Origin: Coprinellus micaceus
Lineage: Eukaryota; Basidiomycota; Agaricomycetes; Agaricales; Psathyrellaceae
Assembly: GCA_951394405.1 (NCBI GenBank)
Contig: OX596344.1
Span: 248,001-312,000 of the forward strand
Direction: 5' to 3'
Length of the DNA stretch: 64,000 bases
Position numbers and translations under genes: made by a program. This document shows, in pieces, positions 9,558-20,333 of the stretch. The notes under the pieces were generated by a model. That model made no database searches. It saw only the letters and a list, made by a program, of their open reading frames with translations, and was not told the DNA's origin. Each line of letters starts with the position of its first letter. Within the stretch, counting starts at the first letter, position 1.

Positions 9558-11247
9558 ATGGCCTCGAACGACACGCCGACGCTCAAGCGCCACAAGGGCT
9601 TTCAACCTCCCCCCTCCGAATATCTCAACATGAAACAATCCGCCGTTGCCACCGACCGCTTCCCCTACGAGGTTCTAGGGGATATATTCCGCCGGGCACT
9701 TCGCGACAGTCTGGGCACCTGTGAGGGCGATCAGCAAGAGCTAATGAACCTCATGCTTGTATGCCGGCAGTGGTGGGGCGCGGCTATCAGCACTCCTCAG
9801 CTGTGGCGAAAGTTCGCATTCGACATCCTCGGCCACAAATCTGAGGAAGAAGAAATCGTTCGGCGGTGCAAGCTCTGGTTTTCGAGGGCAGCGGGATTTA
9901 CTTTGGGTATCAAACTCTTCATGCAAGGCTGGACTGTGGGGGAGGGTATGGAGGGTAACCTTACAATTCCGACCAAGCTCTGGGAGTACCTCGCGAATGT
10001 TCCGCAGTTGCGCTCCCTAAACCTGAGTGGGCAGGAGATTCTATCGGTTTTCGAGCTGCTGAATCACTCGTGGGAATACCTCGAACGTCTCTCCGTCGAC
10101 TTCTCGAAGATCACTACCCCAGAGCGACGCCACGGCAATATCTTCATGGACTCTGACCACGTCAGTAGGGCGACCGCGAATTGTATGTGGGCTGCACGCG
10201 CCACCAACGTCGATTTCCAAGCTGCCCCTCGGCAGAACAGCCTCACAAGACTCACCCTTCACGCATGCGTGTCGTCTTTCTTCACTCTCTCTTTCCTGGA
10301 GGAGTTTCCTTCCCTGGAAAAACTCGACCTCAATCTCCACCCAAAAGGATATAAGGCAGAAGACAAGTAAAAGTGTAACTTCGGGTAGAACGGATTCACG
10401 TGGGGCATCCTCATTTCGAAAGATATTGGGAATCGGCTTCCTACATATTGTAGCCCCTGGTGATATCTTCAATCTGTAGGAAACCGATTTTGGATAGTGC
10501 CCTTCGGAAGGATGCCCCGACTGTATTTCTGTTCACCGAAGTTACATGTTCACACGGCCCCTACCTTAGTGGGATGAACCTGACGACGAGAACACCATCA
10601 CGTGGAAGGAGCTGCGTCGTGGAAAGAGGATCTCCCTCCCAAAACTCTATCACCTCAAGCTCGGCAATCTCACATGGCAGGAGGAAGTCCTACGGTACCT
10701 GCGGGTGCCTCATTGTCAGCAGCTTCGACTAGACGATCCATGCTCCACCATCGTCCCACTCCTGATCGAGTGTCTCCAAGGTTCTACCTCGACTATCAAA
10801 CGACTTAATATTCGACGCCTTGATATAGACGATTGGGAACTGTTGGAACTCCTGCGGAACTACCCGCTCATCCGTTCGCCCACTCTCTATCGCTTGGAGA
10901 ACATCGACGGATCCCTGTTCGACGAGTTGCTCCTCTACGAGAACTGCAGGGTCCTTCCCACCCTCCGGTCTCTCGATATGGTGGGAAATTGGAAGCAATT
11001 GGACATGGAAACCCTGGTTCGATACATAAAGGCTAAAGGAAGGAGCCTACGGGGGAAGGACTCTACGGAAGGCGGTGGATTTGAGTACGTCGATGGAACG
11101 TTGAAATGGGTATTGTTCCAAGATTGGTTATATCCCGAGTTGTTCGTACGCTACGACGCGTTCGACCGGTCGGTGAGGCTTTTGCGTACTGTGAAGGTGG
11201 ATACGGAAGATACCACTATGGGCCCCCCTCCGGAGATAGCCCCGTAA
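9558..11247 (+). pseudogene. F-box/LRR-like protein gene, interrupted by a palindromic insert
   Basis: F-box proteins recruit substrates to SCF ubiquitin ligases. The ATG at 9558 opens a frame with an F-box-like segment (FPYEVLGDIFRRAL, then LMLVCRQWWGAAISTPQLW) followed by leucine-rich repeat-like stretches. The frame stops at 10368 just after LHPKGYKAEDK, where the paralogues at 16676 and 20334 continue. Homology resumes at about 10570 in another frame (WDEPDDENTITWKELRR) and runs to the stop at 11245-11247, ending with FQDWLYPELFVRYDAFDRS as in the paralogues. The gap holds a 180-bp near-palindrome (10371-10550). A GT-AG intron using GTAAAA at 10367 and TTAG at 10569 would not keep the frame. 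The gene therefore looks broken, although an unseen splice pattern cannot be excluded. Confidence 0.7.
10371..10550. mobile_element. 180-bp palindromic MITE-like insert
   Basis: The arms are imperfect inverted repeats of about 75 bp around a loop of roughly 30 nt. Left landmarks are GTAACTTCGG, GGGGCATCCT and ATCGG-TTCCTAC, mirrored on the right as GTAGGAAACCGAT, AGGATGCCCC and CCGAAGTTAC. It sits exactly where the F-box reading frame is interrupted. Confidence 0.65.
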
Positions 11248-11553
11248 TGATGTCTACTCGGGCATCGGGAACGGTATATCTTACGCCAAGGTTCGTACAA
11301 TATGTAGCCCCAATTCTCAGAACGGTCGCTAACATTTCTCACAGAAGTACAGATGCGCAGTAGGAGATGGGTTGGGGACGTGGACGGGTTGGGCCGGAGA
11401 CGCCGAATGGAGAGCAGTAGGCATCGTGGTAAGTCATGAAGCTCATAACACTCCATCCTTTCTGACAACGCGCTGTAAGCCCTTCATACAGGAATTTTAA
11501 CTTGATTTGTATTCGCATTGAGTGTATACACGAGGCGAAGGGAAGTTAGGCGA
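11248..11553. other. Intergenic
   Basis: A short gap between the 3' end of the F-box gene and the convergent end of the AA9 gene. Nothing recognised. Confidence 0.4.
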
Positions 11554-12502
11554 TCATCCTCTCCAAGGGCGAGGTCCGGGAACCTTTCAAGCGAAGGCCC
11601 GTGTTAGACCATTCGAACAGATTACGCCGTGTGGGACTACTCACGGTATAGGAAGTGGGAATAGGATAGTGGATGTTGACGGTAAGGCCAGGGTCTATCA
11701 AGCATTCAGCAGCTGGCAGCCACGATGACGAAGTAGAATCTTACCGCTCCGAGACACAAATCCAGGGATGGAGACCTTGGGAGGATTTCCGCCGCCGCTG
11801 CCAGTGACGGTGATTTGGGCGCAAGAAATGTAGTACTGAGGAGCGCCTGCGACGTGGAGACCGATCTGTTCGATGCGCAGGAGGTACTACGCGGTCACAT
11901 TAGCGGCGTGCCCAGCGAATAGGGAGTGTCCACACCACTTACGTCGCCAGACGGAACGCTGGATGGGATCGTGGTGCTGAGTTGGCTCTGGCCCTCAGTC
12001 ACGAACTTGAATGGGTTGAACTGAGCACCCCATTCAGCGATCTACGACGACAACGTCGGTCAACCTGGTACAATTCCACTGTACTGGAGGAGTCTCTCAC
12101 CTTGAACCAATTCGCTCCGCTGCCGTCCCAAGTTGCTGCGGTCTGCCCTCCTGGGACCTGACCCATATAGATTGCCGCGGGACCGGGGTGGTAGAGGTTG
12201 TTGTCGAGCTTGAAGCCGACACTTGCGCCAGCCGAGACTGACACGGTCTGGGAAACACCACGGTTGTTGGCGCCGCAGACCATGGCGGTAGAGGTTACCC
12301 CTTCGACGGGTGTGTTGTTAGGCGGTGCTCGCACAGCGGCAGTGGTGCTCTGCCCATTGGCGATCAAGGTCGTCCAAATGTCTACCGACCAAGCGTTAGA
12401 AGGTTCATACTTTCAGGAAGAACCTGATTTCGTCTGCGTACAGTGGGCCGAAGCGACCTGGAGACCAGCGGCGATGAACGCGAGAGATGCGAAGACCTTC
12501 AT
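11554..12502 (-). CDS. AA9 lytic polysaccharide monooxygenase (former GH61)
   Basis: Secreted copper enzyme that oxidatively cleaves cellulose. Six exons fit on the minus strand: 12502-12442, 12381-12101, 12041-11943, 11886-11745, 11694-11645 and 11583-11554. All introns are GT-AG and 50-61 nt, giving 220 residues. A 19-residue signal peptide ends in VASA, so the mature protein starts with His ([11 protein letters not shown]), the N-terminal ligand of the copper-binding histidine brace. The second His is in [14 protein letters not shown] and the axial Tyr in QYYISCAQI. Other family landmarks are [18 protein letters not shown] and VPSGDYLLRIE. There is no CBM1 or linker, so this is a single-domain enzyme. 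Splice sites restore the frame at every junction, so the gene appears intact. It supports a plant-biomass-degrading lifestyle. Confidence 0.93.
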
Positions 12503-12555
12503 GTTGAATCGATAGAGGTAAAAGTTTCGCTGGTACTGCCCTCAATGCTCCTCAA

Positions 12556-12563
12556 GTATATAC
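12556..12563 (-). promoter_or_regulatory. TATA-like box of the AA9 gene
   Basis: The palindromic GTATATAC lies 54 nt upstream of the AA9 start codon on the minus strand. Confidence 0.5.
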
Positions 12564-13643
12564 CCACAGCGGGTGTATGGTCGGCTAAGCATTGGGTGAA
12601 TAGAGGCGCAAAGCCTTCTTGGCGTACACTCATAAGATCCTGGCGATGTTCCGACGGCGAATTCGAAGTCTCGTCTTCACCCAGTATAGACTGGGGGCAC
12701 GCCACATATGGTTCTCTGTGGCTTAGATTCAATTGGTCGATGTAATTGGCGCTTAGGTTTAGGCTTCGTTCTCTGGGAAGAGAAGCTCCCCCGGGTGCTT
12801 GTAGGGACAAGTCAATGCGGGGTACAAGATAGGGAAGTGGGGGGAAATGCCCCCCGCATCATATGACCCCGCTTCCAACGTTTCGAATCCTTGGAGTCTC
12901 CGAAGGCGCTCCGCTCTTTAGCCACTCCCACAGTGGCGCAACATCCACCACCCGCTCCGACCCATCGAGGTTCCGAAACAATGCCTCTTGCCCTGGGCGC
13001 TGAATTCATTGATGCTTTCGATATATCGAAGACTGCGGGGAAGCTGGGAACATTGTTTCATTGCATTCGTCAACCCGAGCTGATAGCGTGGCTGTAGTCA
13101 ACCCGAGCTGATAGCGTGGCTGTACAACCTGGCTAGCGCCCTTTGGCGAGATGTCATCGCCAGCTTTGGGTGGCCTGTGGTGGCGGCATGAGATCCCAAC
13201 CAGTGCGCTGACAGTGAGTCAAGATGCTGCGATGCATGACGACACAAGCTCAGACAGAGCCTTAGAGAGCGAACTATTCCAAGGCCTCGACGACTTGTAA
13301 CCTCACTACCCTCGGCAGCTTAGGAACTGACTGAGACATCGTTCATCAAAAATCAAGCGTAATGGATGGGCGCCTAACTTCTTTCTGATGGTGATCGAGA
13401 GAGCGACTGCAGTGCCCATGCATCAACCATTGTATACGCATCACCCCTTCCGACAATCGATTGTCGCACTAACAACCAAATGCAACCTTGCTGTTAGCGA
13501 ATGAGTTCCCTGCAGCAGAATGTGGCGCCCATCGCGGGTGATAACTTGCCATGGTACGTTGGAAGCATCTCCTCATGCTTAGATGGCAAACACCCTCGGT
13601 CCGTGAGCTAGGGATAAGCGATCGGCGAGGGCCCCTGGCGTGA
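12564..13643. other. Intergenic
   Basis: No gene supported. The one clear structure is the perfect 28-bp tandem duplication at 13069-13124. Confidence 0.45.
13069..13124. repeat. Perfect 28-bp tandem duplication
   Basis: The 28-nt unit at 13069-13096 (starting GTCAACCCGAGCTGATAGCG) is repeated without change at 13097-13124. It is non-coding. Perfect identity implies a recent slip or duplication. Confidence 0.9.
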
Positions 13644-13650
13644 TATAAAA
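13644..13650 (+). promoter_or_regulatory. TATA box of the gene at 13745
   Basis: TATAAAA lies 94 nt upstream of the ATG. Confidence 0.6.
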
Positions 13651-13744
13651 GGATCGCAAGCGGGCTATAGTTTACCAGCAGAGGTCAGCTGGACTGGCAC
13701 TCCTCCACTCCGCGTCCTACACTCTCCAATACTCTCTCGAAGGG

Positions 13745-14154
13745 ATGCACGCCAAAGGCATCATCCTAGCCTTATCTCTGGCCGTGCCTGGGCTCGCGTT
13801 ACCGATCAACAGAGACCTCACTCAAAAAAGCGTCGAAATGAACGACAATATCTCGACTGAACGTCGCTCATCTTCAATAAGCTCAATCGAGGTGAGCTCG
13901 GGTTCCACCAGTTCAGGACCTCTGGAGTGCTCACCAAACTTTAGCAAAGGGATGATGATGACAACGAACTACCACCAGAGCGTGGCTATCTGTTCAGAAT
14001 GGTCACCTTTGGACAGCAGAAGCCCGAGGGTGGAAAGCCAGAGGCCGTACCCGGACTCTCCCCATCCAACGGACCCCAGCTCCTTCCAGTGAAGGCTCCA
14101 ATTAATTTCGACAAGATACATATGCATTTAGTCCAAAGGCATAGGAATGATTAG
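13745..14154 (+). CDS. Small secreted protein, 118 residues
   Basis: Two exons: 13745-13891 and 13945-14154, with a 53-nt intron (GTGAGC to TTTAG). The N-terminus is a signal peptide (GIILALSLAVPGLALP). The rest is polar: a Ser-rich stretch before the intron, then an acidic QRDDDDNELPPERGY and a Gly/Pro-rich segment, ending in HLVQRHRND. No cysteines and no known domain. The TATA box at a normal distance and the clean splice support a real gene. It shares the plan (signal peptide, one short intron, small polar product) with neighbours at 7019, 8981 and 21939, but no sequence motif. Confidence 0.55.
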
Positions 14155-14468
14155 AAGCCTTGCGTCGCATACCGGGGGGCGCGTTCAAGAGGAGTACCTC
14201 TCGCTATATACCTCGGTCCGTACTTCGGCAACAGCCGACCTGAAACCTCGAGGATGACTCCGTCCAAGCCAGTCCCAAAATTCTGCCATAATAGAGTTCA
14301 CGTTCACAGGAAACATCGCAGCCGGAGACGAACAGCAAGACGGGAGGTAAAAGGATCGGGAAAAAAGTGTACGGCCAGTGGCATGAAATGTGAGCACAAG
14401 GGATCATGATTGTATTAGGTAGAGCTCGATGATGGGTCACTCTACATGGTCTACGCGATGCTGCGCGT

Positions 14469-15302
14469 TTACTTGAAAGTAATCTTCTTCCCGTCCTTCG
14501 ACTTGCTGGCGATGTTTCCGCCATATGACCACTGTAAGTGAGGTCAGCCACATTCTCGATTGTCCGAGCAAAGAGTTTGCTCACGTTGAGATATCCACCA
14601 TCACCCTGCCTCTCAAACGTTCCAGCCTTGAACCAGTAGATCTCGTAGCCGATCGTCTTGCCAAAGCTGACCTTGAACTCCTCATGTCGGTGGTGATGCT
14701 CGCCCTTGAAGTTCGTCTTGTGCTTCGTGTGGCAGATGACCCAGTTCCATCCGCGGTACTTAGCCATGGCGTCCTTGATGAAGTCGGATGTAAACTGGCT
14801 TCGTCGCTAAAGTCAAGCGAGAACGGATTGGCATCAAGCGTCTCTACGAGGAAGGAAGCTTGAGCCTTACAGTCTTATCCTTCTCTATCTTCCCCTTGAT
14901 AACCTCGATAATCTTCTGAATCCCCTTCACCGCAACCTTCACCACCTGTGCAACGGCCTTCGCGTATCTTGCCTCAAGGACCTCATCGTACTCCAACCCA
15001 TCGCGCTCTTCGATGACGAGGCCCTCGTCGAGCCCGAAGGACCTCAAGACGAGTTCCTCGATATCAGGCGTGGACAGATCACGGGCGTTGAGCGATTCAG
15101 AGCTTGATGCGAGAGCAAACGCAGCGTCCCGCTCGACAAGTTCGGAGATGGCGTCCTCGGGGGAGCGTGCGGTGAGAGTCGAGACGTCACCATCTGCACG
15201 AAAGACGAGTTGAGCCTCCGTGAAGGGCTCTGAGGCGGGGAGTGCGGAGACCAAGCTCGTGGTTCCGGCCAAAAGCGACAGGAAGATGGTGGAGAAGCGC
15301 AT
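14469..15302 (-). CDS. Secreted protein with a conserved fungal C-terminal domain (DUF7888-like)
   Basis: Predicted 238-residue extracellular protein of unknown function. Exons on the minus strand are 15302-14871, 14806-14585 and 14531-14469, with introns of 64 and 53 nt. The signal peptide is RFSTIFLSLLAGTTSLVSA. A polar pro-region follows, then a helix with AVAQVVKVAVKGIQKIIEVI and Lys-rich KGKIEKDK. The C-terminal domain has WNWVICHTKHKTNFKGEHHH, FGKTIGYEIYWFKAG and GDGGYLNWSYGGN. I recall this layout from secreted fungal proteins labelled DUF7888, but that assignment is from memory and unchecked. All splice joints keep the frame. Confidence 0.75.
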
Positions 15303-16675
15303 GCTGTCGTCAAGGATGTGGAGAGAGTGTTCGTGTGTCGTCGGGTTAATTTGTCCAAGTAAGTGAGGGCGCGTAGCTAATCGAACGTGCCAGACGATTC
15401 GATGCTTTGGGTGAGATTGGTTGGACCAGCCGGTGGTGGAGAAACCCACTCAGTGCTCGCATCTGACCCTTTTAAACGAAGGAGCGGCGACCCTCGGGTT
15501 TCGAGGATATGGGCGTCCATTCTAAGCGCACCGCAATTGGAAACACCACAATTGGAAACGAAACCATCCTAGGAACTGCAGAGTTGTCATAGTTCCCCGG
15601 ATACCGTAGCAAGGGATCGGCCTGAGCGCTGTACGCCACTGTCTACCCAGGGCTTGGACTTCTCAGTCCGTCGAGAAGCGCTTAGATTGCTCTTGGAAGA
15701 TCTATGAATGCCAACGCCAAGTGCAATCTAAGCAAAGTGGGCATCCCGCACTGCCCAATTGGGGCGGTTGGCTCCAGTCCCATGACGATAGAAGAAACCC
15801 ACAAACAGCCTGAGGTGAGGATTGTGCGGCGTTTGGTGTACAGCCGTATACACCGCACCGAGGAAGTCGGTAGCAACTTTGCACCACCTAGTCCATCGGG
15901 TTGGAAGGGGGGCGGACATGGCGTGGCAACAGAAGCACACCCGGAGTCCCTCGCGAGGCCAGAAGGCTAAAGAGCCGCGCCGGGATGGGCAGTCCTAGAT
16001 GGCTATTCGAATGGGAACCTACTCAAGAGCTGAAGCGTACAGGGTCAGATTCCCGTCATCGAGAGCCGATGTAAGGCTGGTGGGGACCCCCATTTCTCAG
16101 AAAAGAGGACTAACTATGATAGGTGATCCTTACGGAAGTCGAGGCCGTCCTGCTGTAGAGAGATGCATAGAGGCGACGACAGGGTGTCAATAGGTTCGCC
16201 AGGGCCGGGACATCAAAGCACGGACGAGATCGGACGCCCAGACTCACGATCATACAACAATTGCTTCGATACAGAACATAGGAGTTTGGCGGGCGAGGGA
16301 GGGGAGCCGGGCCACAACAACGCCCTGACTATCGTCGCCTGCGCGTTGATCGTGTCGCTGGACGCCCCAGGCGGAGCGCGTCGGTCTACACGCTGCGATA
16401 CCGAAAAGCCAAGTCCACAAGGGACAGAAGTTCAGTAGACCAGAGAAGCACCAAGCAGGGGGATTTAGCTGGGGAGGCGTCAAGCGATGAAAAACAAGGT
16501 ACTGTCGTATCGAAGGCAAAGTACGCCATTGGCTAGCTTTGAATGCAGAAGTTCAGACCTGGGGATGCATCTGTCTACGACAATACCACTAGAAACTGTG
16601 AAGATTAGCGCAGGCCGGTCGAGGGTGGAGAATGAGTACCTTGCATCGGGTTACACTGCTCATACAGAAGACGCG
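15303..16675. other. Intergenic
   Basis: No gene supported. A short direct repeat, CAATTGGAAAC twice near 15533-15560, is the only small structure noticed. Confidence 0.4.
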
Positions 16676-18236
16676 TCAAACGACGTAGGTTCGAGCGTGC
16701 AAATCCACCTTCTCCGCCCGCAAAAGCTTCCCCGAGCGGTCGAAGGCGTCGTACCGAACGAATAGTTCAGGAAACAACCAGTCCCTGAAACGGGCCCACT
16801 CCAGCGTCCTCCAAGATGCCATGGCCCCCACATATCCCCGATCTCCGGCCCCTCTGTTTCGAGCCTTGACGAAACCATTCTTCCCTCGCGCCCTGATAAA
16901 CCGAACGAGCGCATCTGGGCTGAAGGCCTTCCAATGTCCGGAGATGTCGAGCGAACGGAGCCTTGGGAGGATGGAGGAGTATTCCAGAAGCTGGAGGTCG
17001 TCGAAGAACGATCCGGTGACGCGGTCAAGGCGGTCCGGAGTGAGTGTTTGGATGCTGGGGTAGACTTGAAGGAACTGGAGGATTTGTCGGTCGTTGAGAA
17101 CGTGCATCGGTACCTGGGTTATCATTATGGACGAAGCTGAAGCTCCGGTTGTTGTTGAAAAGGTATCCGCCCAGATGAAGCTGCTCCAGCGTCCCACGGG
17201 AACCCTCGATGCAAGAATGGATGAGCGCGGTTAAATGCGTCCTCACATCGGTGACGGAAAGCTTCCGCAATCGAGGCGCCCGCATATACTCCAGGACCTC
17301 CTGCTGTTCGGTAATATGCGCTAGCTTGAGGTCGGTGAGTCTCGGTAGGAGGACCTTAGTTTCCCCCCGAGCCTTATTCCACAAGAAGGCGTTGTCGCCG
17401 CTTGTATCTTGCGCCGTTCGATACCCTTTCGGGTGGAGGTCAAGGTCGAATGACTCCAGTAATGGAGACTCTTCCAGGAGTGAGAGGGCGAATGAGTAGG
17501 GGACGTATGCATGGAGAGTCAGGGATTTGAGTTTGTTGAGCCGGTCAACAGGTTTGCTGAAAGCGCTGGTCCTCGCGATCCAGATGTCGTTCGCAATCGC
17601 GACTTGGGCGTTGTCGTAGTCCGGGTACATCATGCTGAAGGCCGAAGGGATGCTTGCAGTAGACTTGGAGACGTCGATAACGAGGTGAGAGAGGGAGGAT
17701 GCGGGTTGAAGGAACCAGTCTCCGAAGTGAATGAGCTCGTGTCCACACAACCGCAGAAAAGCCAAATTGCCCAAGCCCGCGAAGTACTCCCAGAGGTCTT
17801 GCAGATATGGAGACTTGGGCTGCCCTGGAAGTTGACCATGTTGGTTCACGAACAGAACGTCCCATCCTTTGATGAAGATATAGACCGACAACGGGACAGT
17901 CTTCGCTCTGGAAAACCATAGTTTACAGCGTCGAATGATGTCGTCCTGCTCCCGAGGTCCACGACCAAGTACGTCGAGCGCCAGCGTTGACCAAAGTCGA
18001 GGGGTACTCAGAGCCACGGCCCTCCAGTGCTTTCACACGACCATTAGGCTAACTAGATCATCTTGGTCCGTTTCGGAGGGGCATTCGTTTGCGAGCAGTT
18101 GCTGGAAGATATCTGCAAGAATTTCGTAGTGTAGGTCGCATATGACCAGTCCTTTCGATGTGGCGGCGGAGGAAGCTCCGGGATGTTGAGCTTCGAGGGT
18201 CAACTTGCGACGCATTGAGCGGGTCAGAGGGGACAT
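16676..18236 (-). pseudogene. F-box/LRR-like protein gene with nonsense and frameshift lesions
   Basis: The minus-strand ATG at 18236 starts MSPLTRSMRRK, the same beginning as the paralogue at 21801. The F-box segment is LHYEILADIFQQLL. An in-frame TGA at 18033-18035 falls where the paralogues have the Cys of LVCRQW or LTCRRW. The frame then continues (KHWRAVALSTPRLW) through LRR-like repeats and LHPKGYRTAQD to about 17140. There a stretch of about 60 nt unlike the paralogues is followed by a change of frame. The last part (NDRQILQFLQVYPSIQ to FRDWLFPELFVRYDAFDRS) runs to the stop at 16676-16678. A stop inside the F-box plus the later frame change make it very likely non-functional. A 625-bp MITE sits 22 nt upstream of the start codon. 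Confidence 0.8.
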
Positions 18237-18258
18237 GACGGAACAAGAACAAGAAGTA

Positions 18259-18883
18259 AGGTAGTTCTCATCGACATTCCACCAACGTCACATGACTGGC
18301 GTGACACGTCCATATCGGGTAGTAAATAGCCAGTAAAATGTAAGAAAGTGAAAAATGAAATTCTCTACCATCGTTGGCCAAAATCGGCGTCCAACTTTTT
18401 GTGGAGAATCCTTGTCTAACCCTTCTGGTAGGTCTTTGGAGTTATCGGACGCAAACTGTCGAAGTAGATCCCGATTTGGTCCAGATCGCGCACTTACACA
18501 CTCATTTATGCAGCGCGACGCGTCAAACAGGGGGCGATTGGCGGATCGTACCCATATCCCAGGATCTGTGCTCTCTGGTGACCTTTAGCAACGCGATTTC
18601 GCTTCTTCCCCCTCCTTCAGGGCGACGTCCACTCCTGTGCCACTCAAAATGGGTGACAGATCTTATTCGGGGAACTAGTTCACCCCAAGTCCCTGGACGC
18701 TCCTCAAATTTGGTCCACATGCTATATGAATTATTCCTGACAACTTGTTGGAAGCGAATTTGCGAGAACATACCACAAGAATATGTTAAGCGTTTTTCTG
18801 CTACTTTACTTCCTGTTATAGGCCGCCCGTCACGGTAATGTCACACTCACGTGACGTTGGTGGAATGTCGATGAGAACTACCT
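18259..18883. mobile_element. 625-bp MITE with TA target duplication
   Basis: The terminal inverted repeats start AGGTAGTTCTCATCGACATT and continue identically for about 33 bp (to CCAACGTCAC) at both ends. A TA dinucleotide flanks each side (18257-18258 and 18884-18885), as for Tc1/mariner-type insertions. The flanking DNA lines up with the promoter of the paralogue at 21801 (AATAAATC then CAAAA-TCAATTTCT-TGTTTG-AC), so the element lies within what was a contiguous promoter. The interior has no transposase. Confidence 0.85.
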
Positions 18884-18885
18884 TA

Positions 18886-19466
18886 AGAATTCGATAAATC
18901 GTGCGCAAAATCAATTTCTGTATTTGCACACGTTTGACTACGCCCTCGCGAAACCAAGTCTTGTGTTCGATTCCCAGCGGTGGAGTTTGATTCCATATCC
19001 AAGCACCTCTTCATAATGGCTCTGCGTACTTCTACCTCGAATAGTGCTGGATATGCCGATAGGCTATCTGATCTATCTGGGGCAGCTCCTGTCAAGTAAA
19101 CTGCCGCCAAATTCCAGGGTGCTGCGAAGGTGGAACAAGGGAAGGCTGGTAGGACATCTCCACGGCCCGCGTGGAATCGAGAGCGAGAGAGTTGGACTGA
19201 AGCTACCACCTGAAGATGACAGCCAAAATTCAAATACATACGATCCAATCCTCCCCCCTTTCATGATTGCCGATATTAAATTAAAAGCGGGAACGTGTGT
19301 GGAATAGAGGTGACACTGGGGTACGGTCTTCCCACCCGTCGCTTACGCCCCACATTATCATCCTCAGACTTGGAGCCAGATACTGGACCACCCCCAGCCG
19401 CTAAGCAGGCACAACCTCTGAAAGGCTCTCAGCCGGTCTCTTCTTCCCGCTCCCGCGAAAGCGAGT
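18886..19466. other. Intergenic
   Basis: The left part is old promoter sequence of the F-box gene, as shown by similarity to 21802-21900. Nothing else recognised. Confidence 0.4.
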
Positions 19467-19988
19467 ATGCCTCCATTGCCATCTTCGTCAAAGGTTTCCA
19501 CCGGCCCCACCCCGAATCACTCGGGTAAGAACTCAAGGAGCTCCTCAATGAACCCCACAGCAAAGCAGGATGTTTCTCATCGCCCGCCGGAGGCAGAGTC
19601 CGAGACGGTACGAGAACTGGGGACAGAGCACAGCGCTACCAGCGACGACGACCGAGCAATGTTATTCCTCCTGAACGAACTTGGCCCAGAGCAGCAGATG
19701 GTTGTTGCCATCTGCGGCTATTGTCTTGCTGGTAGCGCCCTAAACAGCGCTAATGCAGCAAAAAAGTAATTGGAGTCGTATGTCAAATCGGGACGGCTTT
19801 CGGGGGATCCACATTTACAGGCTATGCGCGACGCCGCGGTGGTTGCGGTGGAGAGGCAACATCACCATGCCACCGTTATTTTCTCTGCATCCGTATCAAG
19901 GCTTTTCGCTTTGAGCCACCATTATATCAAGGAAAATCAGTTCTCCCGAGCGCGCTCACTGGCCGAGGTCGTCCAACTTAGTGCGTAG
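19467..19988 (+). pseudogene. Hypothetical ORF with one in-frame stop
   Basis: A single frame reads from the ATG at 19467 to the stop at 19986-19988, interrupted only by TAA at 19767-19769. The two halves look like one helical protein: LLNELGPEQQMVVAICGYCL, then AMRDAAVVAVERQHHHATVI and SRLFALSHHYIKENQFSRAR. A GT-AG intron (19766-19820, GTAATT to TTACAG) would remove the stop but shift the second half out of this frame, so simple nonsense decay is favoured. Family not recognised. Confidence 0.35.
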
Positions 19989-20333
19989 CCCGACAATGGT
20001 ATATTCCTGGCAGATCCGCTGATCCTTGAGCAGTTGGACAGTGCTTCCCCCTCATCCCTCGTCCCTCATCTGTCTTCCTGCCAAATATGGAAGACATGCC
20101 AATGCCATGGTCCAGTACTCCTCACTCCCTCTGATATCTCTCATCCACATTGCGCCTATGCCCTCCACAAATGTTCCTCCCGATGTCTAGGAATGCAGAT
20201 CCTCGAAAATAGACGGACGTGGAACCTGCGCGGTGCTTGGTGTACAGTGCCTAATGGGACGGGACACGGGGCTCGCTGTCCGCCGGAAAAGGTTAAGTTA
20301 GCAGAAGGACTAAGGCTATAGAACGCGGAGCAC

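Noticed and set aside
10367..10569. Interpretation of the F-box insert as a normal GT-AG intron
   Set aside because: Joining at these sites gives the wrong reading frame for the downstream homology.
18930..18990. GTGTTCGATTCCC stretch resembling a tRNA T-loop
   Set aside because: It aligns with the promoter of the paralogous F-box gene and has no cloverleaf.
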